Translations under genes and position numbers: made by a program | Shown here: one piece after another, positions 16,909-24,572 of the stretch | How the letters are laid out: the number at the start of each line of letters is the position of its first letter | How positions within the stretch are numbered: the stretch's first letter is position 1 | Notes under the pieces: generated by a model | The model's input: only the letters and a program-made list of their open reading frames with translations | Database searches by the model: none | What the model was told of the DNA's origin: nothing | Origin: Pseudomonas capsici | GTDB taxonomy: Bacteria; Pseudomonadota; Gammaproteobacteria; Pseudomonadales; Pseudomonadaceae | DNA: 64,000 nucleotides | Assembly (NCBI RefSeq): GCF_017165765.1 | Contig: NZ_JAFGZD010000001.1 | Location: forward strand, 248,001 to 312,000 | Reading direction: 5' to 3'

Positions 16909-17349
16909 ATCAAACTCCTAGGCTGTGACAATCGCGATGCGCTATTTTGGTTGACAATTTTTGTTGATTGTAATATAAGATCAATATATGGTAAACGGGC
17001 CTGCCTAGCTACTCAGGTAAACTGTATGTCCCTAATAGGGGGCGCTTCAAGGTTAGTAGTGTCATAGCGTAGCCTTCAATGGCGTAGTGTTGATATGAAC
17101 GCTGAGAGGACAATGGGAGGATGGTTAGCAAAACTCCCCAGTAAGGCGTAACTGATACGTCAGCATATCCCCTCTGGCTTTGTTAGAGGGGTAGGTACTG
17201 GTAGCTAAACTATCGGGCACAGCAGGCTAAGCCCCTGTGAAGAACGGCCAATGTGGGAACGCATTGAGCACCCTAAGAGGGCATAGATACAGTTAGAGTA
17301 TAACGCTCTCTTTGATCTAGCTATACCTTTAATTCAAGGAAAGAATTGA
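16909..17349. other. 440-bp non-coding stretch inside the element
   Basis: No open frame with a credible start. It contains several GC-rich stem candidates, for example CCCCTCT / AGAGGGG around 17169-17191, and many stop codons in all frames. It may hold divergent promoters for 16908 and 17350 or a structured RNA; nothing decisive is visible. Confidence 0.5.
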
Positions 17350-17583
17350 ATGCACGACTCAACTCCTGAATCTATTAGGCTCATATTGAAGTCAGCTTCT
17401 GCGTTCCACCCTATAGGTCTGCTATGTAATTTACTTCTACTTTCTACGATTGTTGCATCCACCATGATTGCCATATTCAAAGGCAAGGTGCTAGGCGCTT
17501 TGCTGTTGGTGCTCTCAGCGTTTGTGATTCGGGTGATAGTCATGTGGGGGTTGAGGCTATATCTGTTTCGTAAGTACAGATAG
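17350..17583 (+). CDS. Small two-helix membrane protein
   Basis: 77 residues, two hydrophobic segments (about 21-43 and 47-66), basic C-terminus 'LRLYLFRKYR'. AAGGAAAG lies seven bases before ATG 17350. It is the only plus-strand gene of the element. Unknown; the size and topology fit holin-like, toxin-like or exclusion proteins, but no family is recognised. Confidence 0.65.
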   Translation: MHDSTPESIRLILKSASAFHPIGLLCNLLLLSTIVASTMIAIFKGKVLGALLLVLSAFVIRVIVMWGLRLYLFRKYR

Positions 17584-17640
17584 AGATGTGGTGGTTATGC
17601 TCTGAGGTCAATGCATCTCACCTCAGTTAATAAATAATTA

Positions 17641-17988
17641 TTACGGTTTAACAAGAGACATACGTCTAATATCTGCATCAAACTCGCCATCAACCTTAGC
17701 TTTGATATTGAGGTATTTCTCTACGTCTTCTTTCTTAGGGCGTCCTACTGGTCTAGTTATGCCAGCGAGCTTAAGCATCTCCTTCACTGCTGACACATTA
17801 CCATTGATAAGCTCTACCTTGAGTTGTTCTATAGACTTGTCGAACCAGTAAAGTCTATGTTCTTCTTTCCAGCCTTGTAGGTCTGCATGACTGTCTAGCA
17901 GTGTTAGGCTTACGCCTATCTTCTCAGCTAGCTCAATGTGTGAGAAGGCTTCTATGTATTCCTTTCTGTATGTTTCTTTAATGTTCAT
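17641..17988 (-). CDS. Element protein with GRPKK motif (possible DNA-binding/small terminase-like)
   Basis: 115 residues. The N-terminal half contains a possible helix-turn-helix ('LAEKIGVSLTLLDSHADLQ'). The C-terminal half reads 'GNVSAVKEMLKLAGI' then 'RPVGRPKKEDVEKYL' and an acidic 'DGEFDADIRRM' end. The GRPKK-EDVE plus D-x-x-R layout recalls small terminase-type phage proteins, but I cannot confirm this. A plain AT-hook-like DNA-binding protein is the alternative. The ribosome site is weak. It lies next to the repeat arrays at 18031-18457. Confidence 0.6.
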   Translation of the reverse strand: MNIKETYRKEYIEAFSHIELAEKIGVSLTLLDSHADLQGWKEEHRLYWFDKSIEQLKVELINGNVSAVKEMLKLAGITRPVGRPKKEDVEKYLNIKAKVDGEFDADIRRMSLVKP

Positions 17989-18028
17989 TCTTTTTCTCTC
18001 TTAAGGGTAGTAGTGGGCTTTCAGCAGG

Positions 18029-18180
18029 AGTCACTGCGTGACAGCAGAAGCAAGAGCACGCCACGGAGTGGCAACGCAATAAAGAAAGATCAAGAGCATA
18101 TATACTGGTGGGTAGTTTGCTTTTGATCTTCTCTTTTAATGCGTGCTCTTGTCGGCTATGCCGACGTTGCTTTTGCTTTT
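18029..18180. repeat. Nested palindromic modules in the element
   Basis: Short hairpins are strung together: GTCAC-TGC-GTGAC (18031-18043), GCCAC-GGA-GTGGC (about 18060-18072) and GTCGGC-TAT-GCCGAC (about 18147-18163). They are embedded in two longer arms that are inverted copies of each other: CAAGAGCACGC and GCAATAAAGAAAGATCAAGAGC on the left, GCTTTTGATCTTCTC and GCGTGCTCTTG on the right. The whole could fold into one large branched structure. Confidence 0.65.
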
Positions 18181-18284
18181 AAGTGTAAGAGTGGTGGCTA
18201 AACTATTAAAGATCAAGATCCCTTAAGGGTCTTTAAGAGAAAATGATCCGAGAGTGACGCCGTTGATCTTTGTTAGGCTGGAGT

Positions 18285-18457
18285 AAGTGAAAATGTCACT
18301 TCTATATCCGACCGCATTAATTGCTGAGGGGTAAGAGTGGTGTCTCTTACTATCCGAGCGTATTTCACTGTAGGGTTACAGAGATGTCTTCTCTATATTC
18401 GGCCGTATTAAATCAGGAGATAGCAGAGAGAGGTTTTCTCTCTATATCCGACCGTAA
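18285..18457. repeat. Array of four hairpin + CCGACCG repeats
   Basis: Four imperfect units at a period of about 46-49 bp. Each has a short perfect stem (AAGTGA/TCACTT; GTAAGAG/CTCTTAC; AGAG/CTCT; AGAGAGA/TCTCTCT) followed by TATATCCGACCG(C/T)ATTAA or a close variant (cores at 18308, 18354, 18399, 18448). Stem sequences vary while pairing is kept, and the tail is conserved. The last unit abuts the stop codon of the next gene. Confidence 0.75.
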
Positions 18458-19111
18458 TTATAACTGAGGTAGAGAAGGGTAGGAGTCAGCAAAGCGTACC
18501 TCAAACTCTAGCATCTCCCGAACACTAGGGTTACGCTCAAGGAACATGCTCATTCCGCCAATAGCTAACCTAGCGCATTGACATATTCTACGTGCCTGTC
18601 GGTCACTCATTGGCTTGAGTTCTTCAAGGTAGATAGATTGTTTAATAGCCTCAGTGCTTAGCTCTGGAAGCATACAAGCTCTGAGTACATGGGCTGGGCT
18701 AGCGCTCATAGTCCCATTGTTAACGCCTCCTGCTGTCATACAGGAACCATAAACATAATCATCAAGCCAACTATAGTACTCGGTGTGAGCCACTTTAAAA
18801 TGCTTAGCGTAAGGATTTATAGTTACTTTGGGTTTAGGGCCGCGTCTCTTGCCTGTAGCGCTCTCAGGGGCTGTGAGAGGCTGAGTCCTGCTAGAGAGGT
18901 GGTGACTGATGAGGTCAAGGAAAGGACGCCTAGGAGAGCTATTACAGGGGCTAGGGGGGTCATAGTCATAAGGGGCATGAAGCATAGTATGAGTGGTGTA
19001 CTCACCTAGCACCTCACTAGTGTTCTTGTCTATAACGTAGCTACCTACTGTAGAGGTTCGATGGTTTGTAGTGATGATGTTGCGTATGTCTGTATTAAGT
19101 GGGACGGTCAT
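18458..19111 (-). CDS. Element protein, unknown, with basic RRGPKPK motif
   Basis: 217 residues. The middle carries a basic AT-hook-like 'GKRRGPKPKVTINPYAKHF'; the C-terminal half is Cys-containing and helical ('SDRQARRICQCARLAIGGM'). AAGGA precedes ATG 19111. It is the longest element gene after the integrase and is adjacent to the hairpin array, which makes a DNA-binding or replication role for that array conceivable. No family recognised. Confidence 0.65.
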   Translation of the reverse strand: MTVPLNTDIRNIITTNHRTSTVGSYVIDKNTSEVLGEYTTHTMLHAPYDYDPPSPCNSSPRRPFLDLISHHLSSRTQPLTAPESATGKRRGPKPKVTINPYAKHFKVAHTEYYSWLDDYVYGSCMTAGGVNNGTMSASPAHVLRACMLPELSTEAIKQSIYLEELKPMSDRQARRICQCARLAIGGMSMFLERNPSVREMLEFEVRFADSYPSLPQL

Positions 19112-19137
19112 TGCCTATCCTTCTCATTCGTCAGGGG

Positions 19138-19389
19138 TTACACCTTATAGTCAGCGCTCACTGCTGGGGTTTTATTGATGGTCTTTTCTGTCTCCCAAGT
19201 CAGTTGGCCTACAGCTTGTAAGGACATTCGATGCTTTAGGGCTAATGCGTAGATGGCATCAGGATCGCCCTTAGCTGTAAGTATCTCTCTAGCTACCTTA
19301 CGTTTGAGCTTGACAGGGATGATGGCTTTGATTGTGGATTGAATGTTAGGTATAAGTATGTAGTCTTCTTCTGAAACTATATGAGACAT
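19138..19389 (-). CDS. Element small protein, unknown
   Basis: 83 residues. AGGAG lies eight bases before ATG 19389. It contains 'LKRKVAREILTAKGDPDAIYALALKHRMSLQ', cut here at no clear motif, with a basic first half. Its start overlaps the 33-residue ORF upstream. Unknown role. Confidence 0.65.
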   Translation of the reverse strand: MSHIVSEEDYILIPNIQSTIKAIIPVKLKRKVAREILTAKGDPDAIYALALKHRMSLQAVGQLTWETEKTINKTPAVSADYKV

Positions 19390-19478
19390 GTCATGGCTCC
19401 TACAATGAGTCTAGATACTGTTAGTAGTGTGAGGAGGATGGTATAGATAAAGATAGCCCATGTTATACAAGGTTTCAT
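19377..19478 (-). CDS. Tiny membrane peptide (33 aa)
   Basis: 33 residues, almost entirely one hydrophobic helix ('ITWAIFIYTILLTLLTV'). Its ATG overlaps the stop of the upstream gene as ATGA (19475-19478), and its end overlaps the start of the next gene by 13 bases, the same packing as its neighbours. Too short for sequence statistics; translational coupling is the main support. Confidence 0.5.
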   Translation of the reverse strand: MKPCITWAIFIYTILLTLLTVSRLIVGAMTCLI

Positions 19479-19741
19479 GATCTAGGCTTTAGCTTCTCTA
19501 TGTCGTCAATAGCCTTATGCAGCATGAATGCTGTAGTGAATACACCTTCTAACTCATGGTGGCGCGGGTTGATGCAAAGGAAATTACCCCTTTGGTTCAT
19601 TTGATATTGTACATCCTTGTAAAACTTAGGCTCGCCTACAAGGCTTTCATTCTTCAAGGCAGTAGCTTTAATAGTTTTTTCAAGCTCAGCCTTGCGACGC
19701 TCAAGATATTTTCGCTCACCTTCTGATAGGTAGTAGTTCAT
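19475..19741 (-). CDS. Element small protein, coiled-coil start, unknown
   Basis: 88 residues. The first 30 are a charged helix ('SEGERKYLERRKAELEKTI'), followed by 'NQRGNFLCINPRHHELEG'. The start overlaps the previous gene's stop as ATGA (19738-19741), so it is translationally coupled. No family recognised. Confidence 0.68.
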   Translation of the reverse strand: MNYYLSEGERKYLERRKAELEKTIKATALKNESLVGEPKFYKDVQYQMNQRGNFLCINPRHHELEGVFTTAFMLHKAIDDIEKLKPRS

Positions 19742-20163
19742 TGCTCAACTCCTAGTCGTTTGTAAATGTTGGCTTTAATGGCCTTCATGGCGTCAGCTTG
19801 ATTTTTACCTGTAGCTGCTGGCCCGCTAATAATGCTTTTGTTAACGCCTTGAAAGTTTCCATTCTCATCGTAGATATTATTTGTAGGCGTGCTGTTGTTG
19901 CGTGTCTGTCTAGCTGTCTCAATAGCTGCTTGAGCATTGATGCCTTCACGAATGAAAGGATCATTTTTATAAAGTCGCTGTAGAGTTTGTTCCTTAATCT
20001 GTTTCATCATGGCTACGGCATCCTTGGGGTTATCTAGGCCATGAAGCGTCTTAGGTCGTTCTGATAGCTGCCAGCCAGAGTTATGTGCAATGTCTTTAAT
20101 TTCCTCAACACTGCGTCCAGTCTCTTGAGAAATGGCCACTAGGTCGTTATGTGTATACTTCAT
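19738..20163 (-). CDS. Element protein, unknown, helical
   Basis: 141 residues. The N-terminus 'HNDLVAISQETGRSVEEI' looks like a small helix-turn-helix or UBA-like bundle; the rest is Asn/Ala-rich with 'AATGKNQADAMKAIKAN' at the end. It is the second gene of the leftward operon, after the winged-helix gene with a 28-bp gap. Unknown role. Confidence 0.68.
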   Translation of the reverse strand: MKYTHNDLVAISQETGRSVEEIKDIAHNSGWQLSERPKTLHGLDNPKDAVAMMKQIKEQTLQRLYKNDPFIREGINAQAAIETARQTRNNSTPTNNIYDENGNFQGVNKSIISGPAATGKNQADAMKAIKANIYKRLGVEQ

Positions 20164-20191
20164 ATTGTGTTTCCTTCTTATGGAGAGTCAC

Positions 20192-20461
20192 TCACAGAGT
20201 GACGATGCGATATTTATAAGGGGAGGCCTGAGAGGGAGCAGATTTTTTGCGTTCTACTATGCCTGAGTTAATCAAGTGTTTGATTACTCCTTCTACAGAA
20301 CGCTTAGATAGGGCAGACGCCCTACAGAAGTCACTACCTGAGATAGTTGACCAACCCTCATTATCGGCTTGGTTACGAATCATTAGATAGATTATTTTTC
20401 TAGATAACGTATTAAGTTGTTGGTGTTGTGTTGCCACAATTTCTTCTAGCGTAATGCTCAT
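20192..20461 (-). CDS. Winged-helix DNA-binding protein
   Basis: 89 residues from ATG 20461 (GAGG nine bases upstream); the frame is open to 20524 without a better start. The core reads as a winged helix: 'LSRKIIYLMIRNQADNEGW', 'SDFCRASALSKRSVEGVI' (recognition helix) and 'KHLINSGIVERKK' with a wing. Similar domains occur in replication initiators and regulators of phages and plasmids. As the first gene of the leftward operon it is a candidate regulator or replication starter of the element. Confidence 0.7.
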   Translation of the reverse strand: MSITLEEIVATQHQQLNTLSRKIIYLMIRNQADNEGWSTISGSDFCRASALSKRSVEGVIKHLINSGIVERKKSAPSQASPYKYRIVTL

Positions 20462-20898
20462 TGCTGTTGCCTCTATTGGTTTTATATAAGCTCTCCCCCT
20501 ATATCCCCCTGATGTAGGGCTCATAATATTTTCTAGGTAAAAACACAGAGCTTTCCCATCGCATAACTAGCTGTGCAAAGAGAAGGATGTTGGAGAGAGG
20601 GGGGTGCTAGGGGATATACCTATACCCATTTTGGAAGGGTGGGTGCAAACACCGAGGTGATATTTCTATCATTGTTACTATGCTATACCTTGATTTTAGG
20701 GAAAAGACGACAAATTTTTTTTAATTTTCTCGAATTAATTCAATTATGTCGAAAAGTGCCCGTTCATACCCCCTAGCATCAGCCTGTAGCAAGGCCCAGT
20801 TGTAAGCCCCTATAAGCCTGCTAGGGAGGTGTTATATCTACAGGTAGTAAGTCTGTGAGGTTGGTTCCTTACGCCTCACCAGTGAGCTTACAGAGGCT
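20462..20898. other. Non-coding stretch between operon and integrase
   Basis: No credible gene (a 67-codon GTG frame at 20573 has no ribosome site). An AT-rich tract with eight consecutive T (about 20715) and the string ATATTTTCTAGG near 20525 are visible; the same 12 bases also occur near 16290 at the other end of the element. Probably the control region of the leftward operon. Confidence 0.45.
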
Positions 20899-21855
20899 TT
20901 AATCAATAAGGTGGAGAACATCCACAGCATTCAAGTGAGAGTATCTAGCTACAGACCTAGTGTCTCTATGACCGGACACAATCATTATCTGAGCATTGTT
21001 AAAACCCTTCTTAGCTACGTTAGTAATTCTTGTATGTCTCAACTGGTGGAGTCTTACACTATTGTCTAGGTTGGTGGCTATGCGTGCCCTTCTAACGGCC
21101 TGTGAGACGCTGTGAGGGGCTACAGTGAACAACCTGCTCTTGGGTATACGCTCAGCTACAGCGCGTCTCATAGCCTCTCTGAATAGCTCTACAGCACGCA
21201 AGGTGAGAGGAACAGAGCGTGTACCATTCTTCCCGTCTACAACATCAGCTATACGTTGATCTAGGTGCAGACAGTTAACTGTGAGTTTCAGTATCTCAGA
21301 ACGCCTCATGGCTGTTTCATAGGCAAGCTCAGCTATCAGAGCCATGGTAGGTGATAACTCATTCAAGATGAGGTGCAGTTCACCAATGGTCACTACCTTG
21401 TCACTCGACTTTCCTGGCTTGGGCAGGACTATTTCCTGTACGGGGTTAGCTATATCTATCAGCAAGCCCCGCTTTGCATACTTGAAGAACCGAGAGAGGA
21501 ACGCTAACTGATGCCTACAGGTGGCAGCTTTCACTGTCTGTAAGCGTCTTAGCTTGAAGTCATTAATCATTTTGGGGGTGATGTCATGGATGGGCTGGGG
21601 GAAGGCTTGAGCAAGCTGCTCAACAATCTGGATGGCATGGTCATAGCTGCCCTTGCCCTTGAGGTGGGATTCACAATAGGTCATGCCTAGGGTGAGTATG
21701 GTGTGATGCTTGTGGTCCTTGTGAATAGCTTCCTGCTTGTCAGCCCATGCTTGAGCCTCAGCTTGAGTAGGGAAGGTAGCTGATTGAGCAGGTCTGCCCT
21801 TGATGCGTACCTGAGCATTCCAGTTGCCAGAAGGAAGGGAGCGAATGTTAGCCAT
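20899..21855 (-). CDS. Tyrosine recombinase/integrase
   Basis: 318 residues. An N-terminal arm-binding-type segment (1-60, 'PSGNWNAQVRIKGRPAQSATF') and SAM-like core-binding domain precede the catalytic domain with its full set: Arg in 'AMRRSEIL', Lys in 'DGKNGTRSVPL', His-x-x-Arg in 'LHQLRHTRIT', His in 'SGHRDTRSVARY' and the nucleophile Tyr in 'ARYSHL'. It should integrate and excise the element at the tRNA-Val 3' half. The gene ends inside the element and starts 78 bp from the right repeat, the usual arrangement. Confidence 0.94.
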   Translation of the reverse strand: MANIRSLPSGNWNAQVRIKGRPAQSATFPTQAEAQAWADKQEAIHKDHKHHTILTLGMTYCESHLKGKGSYDHAIQIVEQLAQAFPQPIHDITPKMINDFKLRRLQTVKAATCRHQLAFLSRFFKYAKRGLLIDIANPVQEIVLPKPGKSSDKVVTIGELHLILNELSPTMALIAELAYETAMRRSEILKLTVNCLHLDQRIADVVDGKNGTRSVPLTLRAVELFREAMRRAVAERIPKSRLFTVAPHSVSQAVRRARIATNLDNSVRLHQLRHTRITNVAKKGFNNAQIMIVSGHRDTRSVARYSHLNAVDVLHLID

Positions 21856-21932
21856 ATTTGACGCCTCATAGTGTGAATGGGCGTTCTCTCAGGGCCTTGA
21901 ACCACAAGGGTTGTAGGCCAGCAGGGTGCCTG

Positions 21933-21980
21933 CTTGACATGGTGGGGGTCGTTGGTTCGAGTCCAATCGCGCCTACCAGA
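21933..21980 (+). repeat. Attachment site, right (attR core)
   Basis: Exact copy of 15751-15798: the displaced 3' half of tRNA-Val from the anticodon loop through CCA. The upstream bases (TGCCTG) do not match a tRNA 5' half, so this is not a functional tRNA. Confidence 0.88.
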
Positions 21981-22009
21981 TAAAGTCCGCTCTGCTGGGC
22001 GGTGAAGAA

Positions 22010-22036
22010 GGGCGATCCGAAAGGGTCGCCCTTTTT
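22010..22036 (+). terminator. Displaced tRNA-Val terminator
   Basis: Same GGGCGATCC-GAAA-GGGTCGCCC stem as the two tRNA terminators, followed by five T. The sequence between CCA and this stem differs from the other two copies at several positions. Confidence 0.85.
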
Positions 22037-22063
22037 GCGTTTATCGTGTTTGAAACCTGTCCC

Positions 22064-22432
22064 CTATTTGTTGTTGGGGCGGGCGAAGGACTTGACGATG
22101 GATTTGGTCGCCGTGCTGGCCTTGAGGTCGCTGATGTTCGCGGTAGCGAGCCATTTGCAGGCAGAAATCTCGTTCCGGGGCGAGGGTTCGCTGGAGGCCG
22201 GGATCATGGTTGTGAAAATGTGATGAATGACCCGGTCCTTTTCATATTCATCCACATACATTAACTCCAGGTTCTCAAGACCCGTTTCTTCACTCAGTTC
22301 GCGTACGGCTGCCTGCGCAGGCGTTTCTCCCGCTTCGATCCTGCCGCCGGGCAGTGCCCATTTCGATTTCGGCTTGCGAACGTAAAGGATCTGATCGTCA
22401 CGCTTGCAGATGACTGTCGCTCGTTCTTTCAT
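22064..22432 (-). CDS. Nudix hydrolase
   Basis: 122 residues. A complete Nudix box 'GGRIEAGETPAQAAVRELSE' continuing 'ETG' (residues about 29-51) fits GX5EX7REUXEEXGU. MutT/ADP-ribose-type length. It hydrolyses a nucleoside diphosphate linked to another moiety; the specificity is not visible. First backbone gene to the right of the element. Confidence 0.9.
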   Translation of the reverse strand: MKERATVICKRDDQILYVRKPKSKWALPGGRIEAGETPAQAAVRELSEETGLENLELMYVDEYEKDRVIHHIFTTMIPASSEPSPRNEISACKWLATANISDLKASTATKSIVKSFARPNNK

Positions 22433-22594
22433 TTTTCCACCTTTTAACGTCCAGTCATCCTTGATATCTGCACGACTGCCATGAAACTTGAGATTACTGT
22501 TGCAAAAGACTCAAGTCATAAAAATGTAATAAAAATGCAATCAAGCATAATCAGTGCCAGAACGGTTATTGGAAGAATAGTCTGCTGTAACGAA

Positions 22595-22619
22595 AGAACC
22601 CGGCGTATGACCGGGCTCT
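22595..22619 (-). terminator. Terminator of the gene ending at 22638
   Basis: Stem AGAACCCGG / CCGGGCTCT (one G-T pair), with TTCTTTC following on the minus strand. Confidence 0.75.
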
Positions 22620-22637
22620 TGTCGGGTGTCAGGTGCG

Positions 22638-23006
22638 TTACATGAAGCCGGATACGGGGATGTGCTCCGCCATCTTTCGGTAGGTCTTTTCATCGGTTGC
22701 GGCAAGCAGGCTTCTTCCATCCTTGAGCGTAGCCACGAAGGTTATTTCCTTTTCTTCGTTTGCCAGCAGCATGCCTGCTGCAGCGCCTACAGGACCAAGC
22801 ACCAGAGCGCCTGCAATGCTCTTTCCTATTGCGTCGTCCATTCTCCTGTTGGTGACTTTGCTGGCAACTTCCACTGACTTGATTTCGTCCTGTTTGAAAC
22901 AGATTCCAGGCCACGGGAAGAGAGGGGTTACAAGCGTAATGGTGCCAGAGCGGTACTCTCCATTACCTTGAAGAAAATCACCCGCTAAAACATTGATCTT
23001 AGCCAT
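22638..23006 (-). CDS. Hypothetical protein with glycine-zipper segment
   Basis: 122 residues. A beta-rich first half ('GTITLVTPLFPWPGICFKQDEIKSVEV', cut by no motif) is followed by 'IAGALVLGPVGAAAGMLLA', a glycine-zipper-like hydrophobic hairpin at about 66-84, then 'EITFVATLKDGRSLLAATD'. No signal peptide. Such a layout recalls PH-like/bPH or SHOCT-associated proteins. Function unknown. Confidence 0.72.
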   Translation of the reverse strand: MAKINVLAGDFLQGNGEYRSGTITLVTPLFPWPGICFKQDEIKSVEVASKVTNRRMDDAIGKSIAGALVLGPVGAAAGMLLANEEKEITFVATLKDGRSLLAATDEKTYRKMAEHIPVSGFM

Positions 23007-23210
23007 ATGTGTTTCCCCATCGTTTCATCCAATGGCTATTGCGCGCTCCATAAAGGGGCATGTCAACCGACAGGGGGTAAGGAGAAGGGCTTTATGACGA
23101 ATGGTTTGATGAAATTTGCAGTTATTTGCAGCAAGATATTTCGGTGATGACACTTGTTAAGCAGAGACTTGAAATCGAGACTTCGGGTTATATGAATTTC
23201 GACTGCAGGA

Positions 23211-23240
23211 GCGGGCTGTCCGACAAGTGGGACAACCCGC
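23211..23240 (-). terminator. Terminator of the alcohol dehydrogenase
   Basis: Stem GCGGGCTGTCC / GGACAACCCGC with mismatches, ten bases beyond the stop codon at 23250. Confidence 0.6.
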
Positions 23241-23249
23241 AGATCAGCA

Positions 23250-24314
23250 TCAGGCTGCCGAGGCTTCCTGCTTCAGTGTCGCCATGTCGATCACGAAGCG
23301 ATATTTCACATCGCCCTTGAGCATGCGCTCGTAGGCTTCGTTGATGTCCTGCATGGCGATCAGTTCGATATCCGAAACGATGCCGTGTTCGGCACAGAAA
23401 TCCAGCATTTCCTGGGTTTCCTGAATGCCGCCTATCAGGGAGCCTGCCAGACTGCGACGCTTGAAGATCAGTCCGAACACCGCCGGTGATGGATGGGGCT
23501 CGGCTGGCGCGCCCACCAGGGTCATGGTGCCGTCACGCTTGAGCAGTCCCAGAAAGGCGTCGAGATCGTGAGGTGCTGCGACGGTATTGAGGATGAAGTC
23601 CAGGCTGTTGGCCTGCGCGGCCATCTCTGCGGCATCCTTGGAAACCACGACTTCATCCGCCCCCAGGCGCAGGCCGTCTTCGCGTTTATTGGGCGATGTC
23701 GTGAACAGCACCACATGCGCGCCCATGGCATGGGCGATCTTCACGGCCATGTGACCCAGTCCGCCAAGGCCGACAATGCCCACTCGCTTGCCTGGTCCGA
23801 CTTTCCAGTGATGCAGAGGGGAATAAGTGGTGATGCCCGCGCACAGCAGTGGCGCGACAGCGGCCAGATTGTCGCTGTGGGAGATGCGCAGGACGAATTT
23901 CTCCTTGACCACGATAGTGTCGGAGTAGCCACCAAAGGTGTTCTCGCCGCCAAAGACCGGGCCGTTATAGGTGCCGGTAAAACCGTTTTCGCAGTACTGT
24001 TCTTCACCTTCGGCACAGGAGGCGCAATGCTGACAACTGTCGACCATGCAGCCGACACCCGCCAGGTCTCCCACCTTGAAGTTCTTGACATCGGCACCCA
24101 CGGCACTGACCCGACCGACGATTTCGTGTCCCGGAACCGAAGGATAAAGCGTGTTGTGCCATTCGTTACGGGCGGTGTGCAGGTCCGAGTGACAGACGCC
24201 GCAGTACAGAATGTCTATCTGCACATCGTCGGCCCCGGGAGTGCGGCGTTCGAAACGATAGGGTTTGAGGGTGTCATTCGGTTCTTTTGCGGCGTAACTG
24301 TAAGTCTTGACCAT
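23250..24314 (-). CDS. Zinc-dependent NAD(P)-alcohol dehydrogenase (cinnamyl-type, YahK-like)
   Basis: 354 residues. MDR zinc dehydrogenase with catalytic zinc ligands Cys in 'CGVCHSDLH', His-Glu in 'PGHEIVG' and a later Cys in 'LLCAGIT', and structural zinc cysteines in 'CQHCASCAEGEEQYC'. The cofactor site is 'GLGGLGHMAVKIA'. It reduces aldehydes (cinnamyl or broad-range) with NADPH. AAGGTGA precedes ATG 24314; a GTG at 24323 overlaps that site and is not used here. Divergent from the GGDEF-EAL gene. Confidence 0.93.
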   Translation of the reverse strand: MVKTYSYAAKEPNDTLKPYRFERRTPGADDVQIDILYCGVCHSDLHTARNEWHNTLYPSVPGHEIVGRVSAVGADVKNFKVGDLAGVGCMVDSCQHCASCAEGEEQYCENGFTGTYNGPVFGGENTFGGYSDTIVVKEKFVLRISHSDNLAAVAPLLCAGITTYSPLHHWKVGPGKRVGIVGLGGLGHMAVKIAHAMGAHVVLFTTSPNKREDGLRLGADEVVVSKDAAEMAAQANSLDFILNTVAAPHDLDAFLGLLKRDGTMTLVGAPAEPHPSPAVFGLIFKRRSLAGSLIGGIQETQEMLDFCAEHGIVSDIELIAMQDINEAYERMLKGDVKYRFVIDMATLKQEASAA

Positions 24315-24572
24315 TGCGATCACCTTGTGAGGAAGGTTGAAGGAAATAGAAAGCCAGGGTAGCGGACAGGCTTCAAGTATTGCAGCGTGACCCGATTTGA
24401 CCCGCTCAAGAAGCGGATAGTGCCGAGCGCGCTTCAGCTTTTCTGTCGTGATGAAGCTTTGGTGTACTTCGTAATACGCATTTTCTTGCCTTCAATCACA
24501 TATCCTGCTTGCCACCCTTGGGCGCTGCCGTCGAAGATAGCCGTAGTGAGTGACAGGATTTGGTGTTTTTCC

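Larger units (their letters stand above)
15751..21980. mobile_element. 6.2-kb integrated element in tRNA-Val (satellite-like)
   Basis: Bounded by 48-bp direct repeats of the tRNA 3' half, with a tyrosine recombinase gene next to the right repeat. It contains about nine further short genes, mostly on the minus strand, several joined by ATGA overlaps in phage style, and several palindromic repeat blocks. Base composition is visibly more AT-rich than the backbone. No capsid, tail, lysis, conjugation or resistance gene is recognisable. Size, tRNA target and gene packing fit a phage satellite or small integrative element; the type is inference. The right repeat is followed by a diverged copy of the tRNA terminator. 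Confidence 0.85.

Noticed and set aside
20573..20776. 67-codon GTG frame left of the integrase
   Set aside because: No ribosome site and composition unlike its neighbours; likely non-coding control DNA.
21933..21980. Third tRNA-Val gene
   Set aside because: Only the 3' half is present; the upstream bases do not supply a D arm or acceptor strand.
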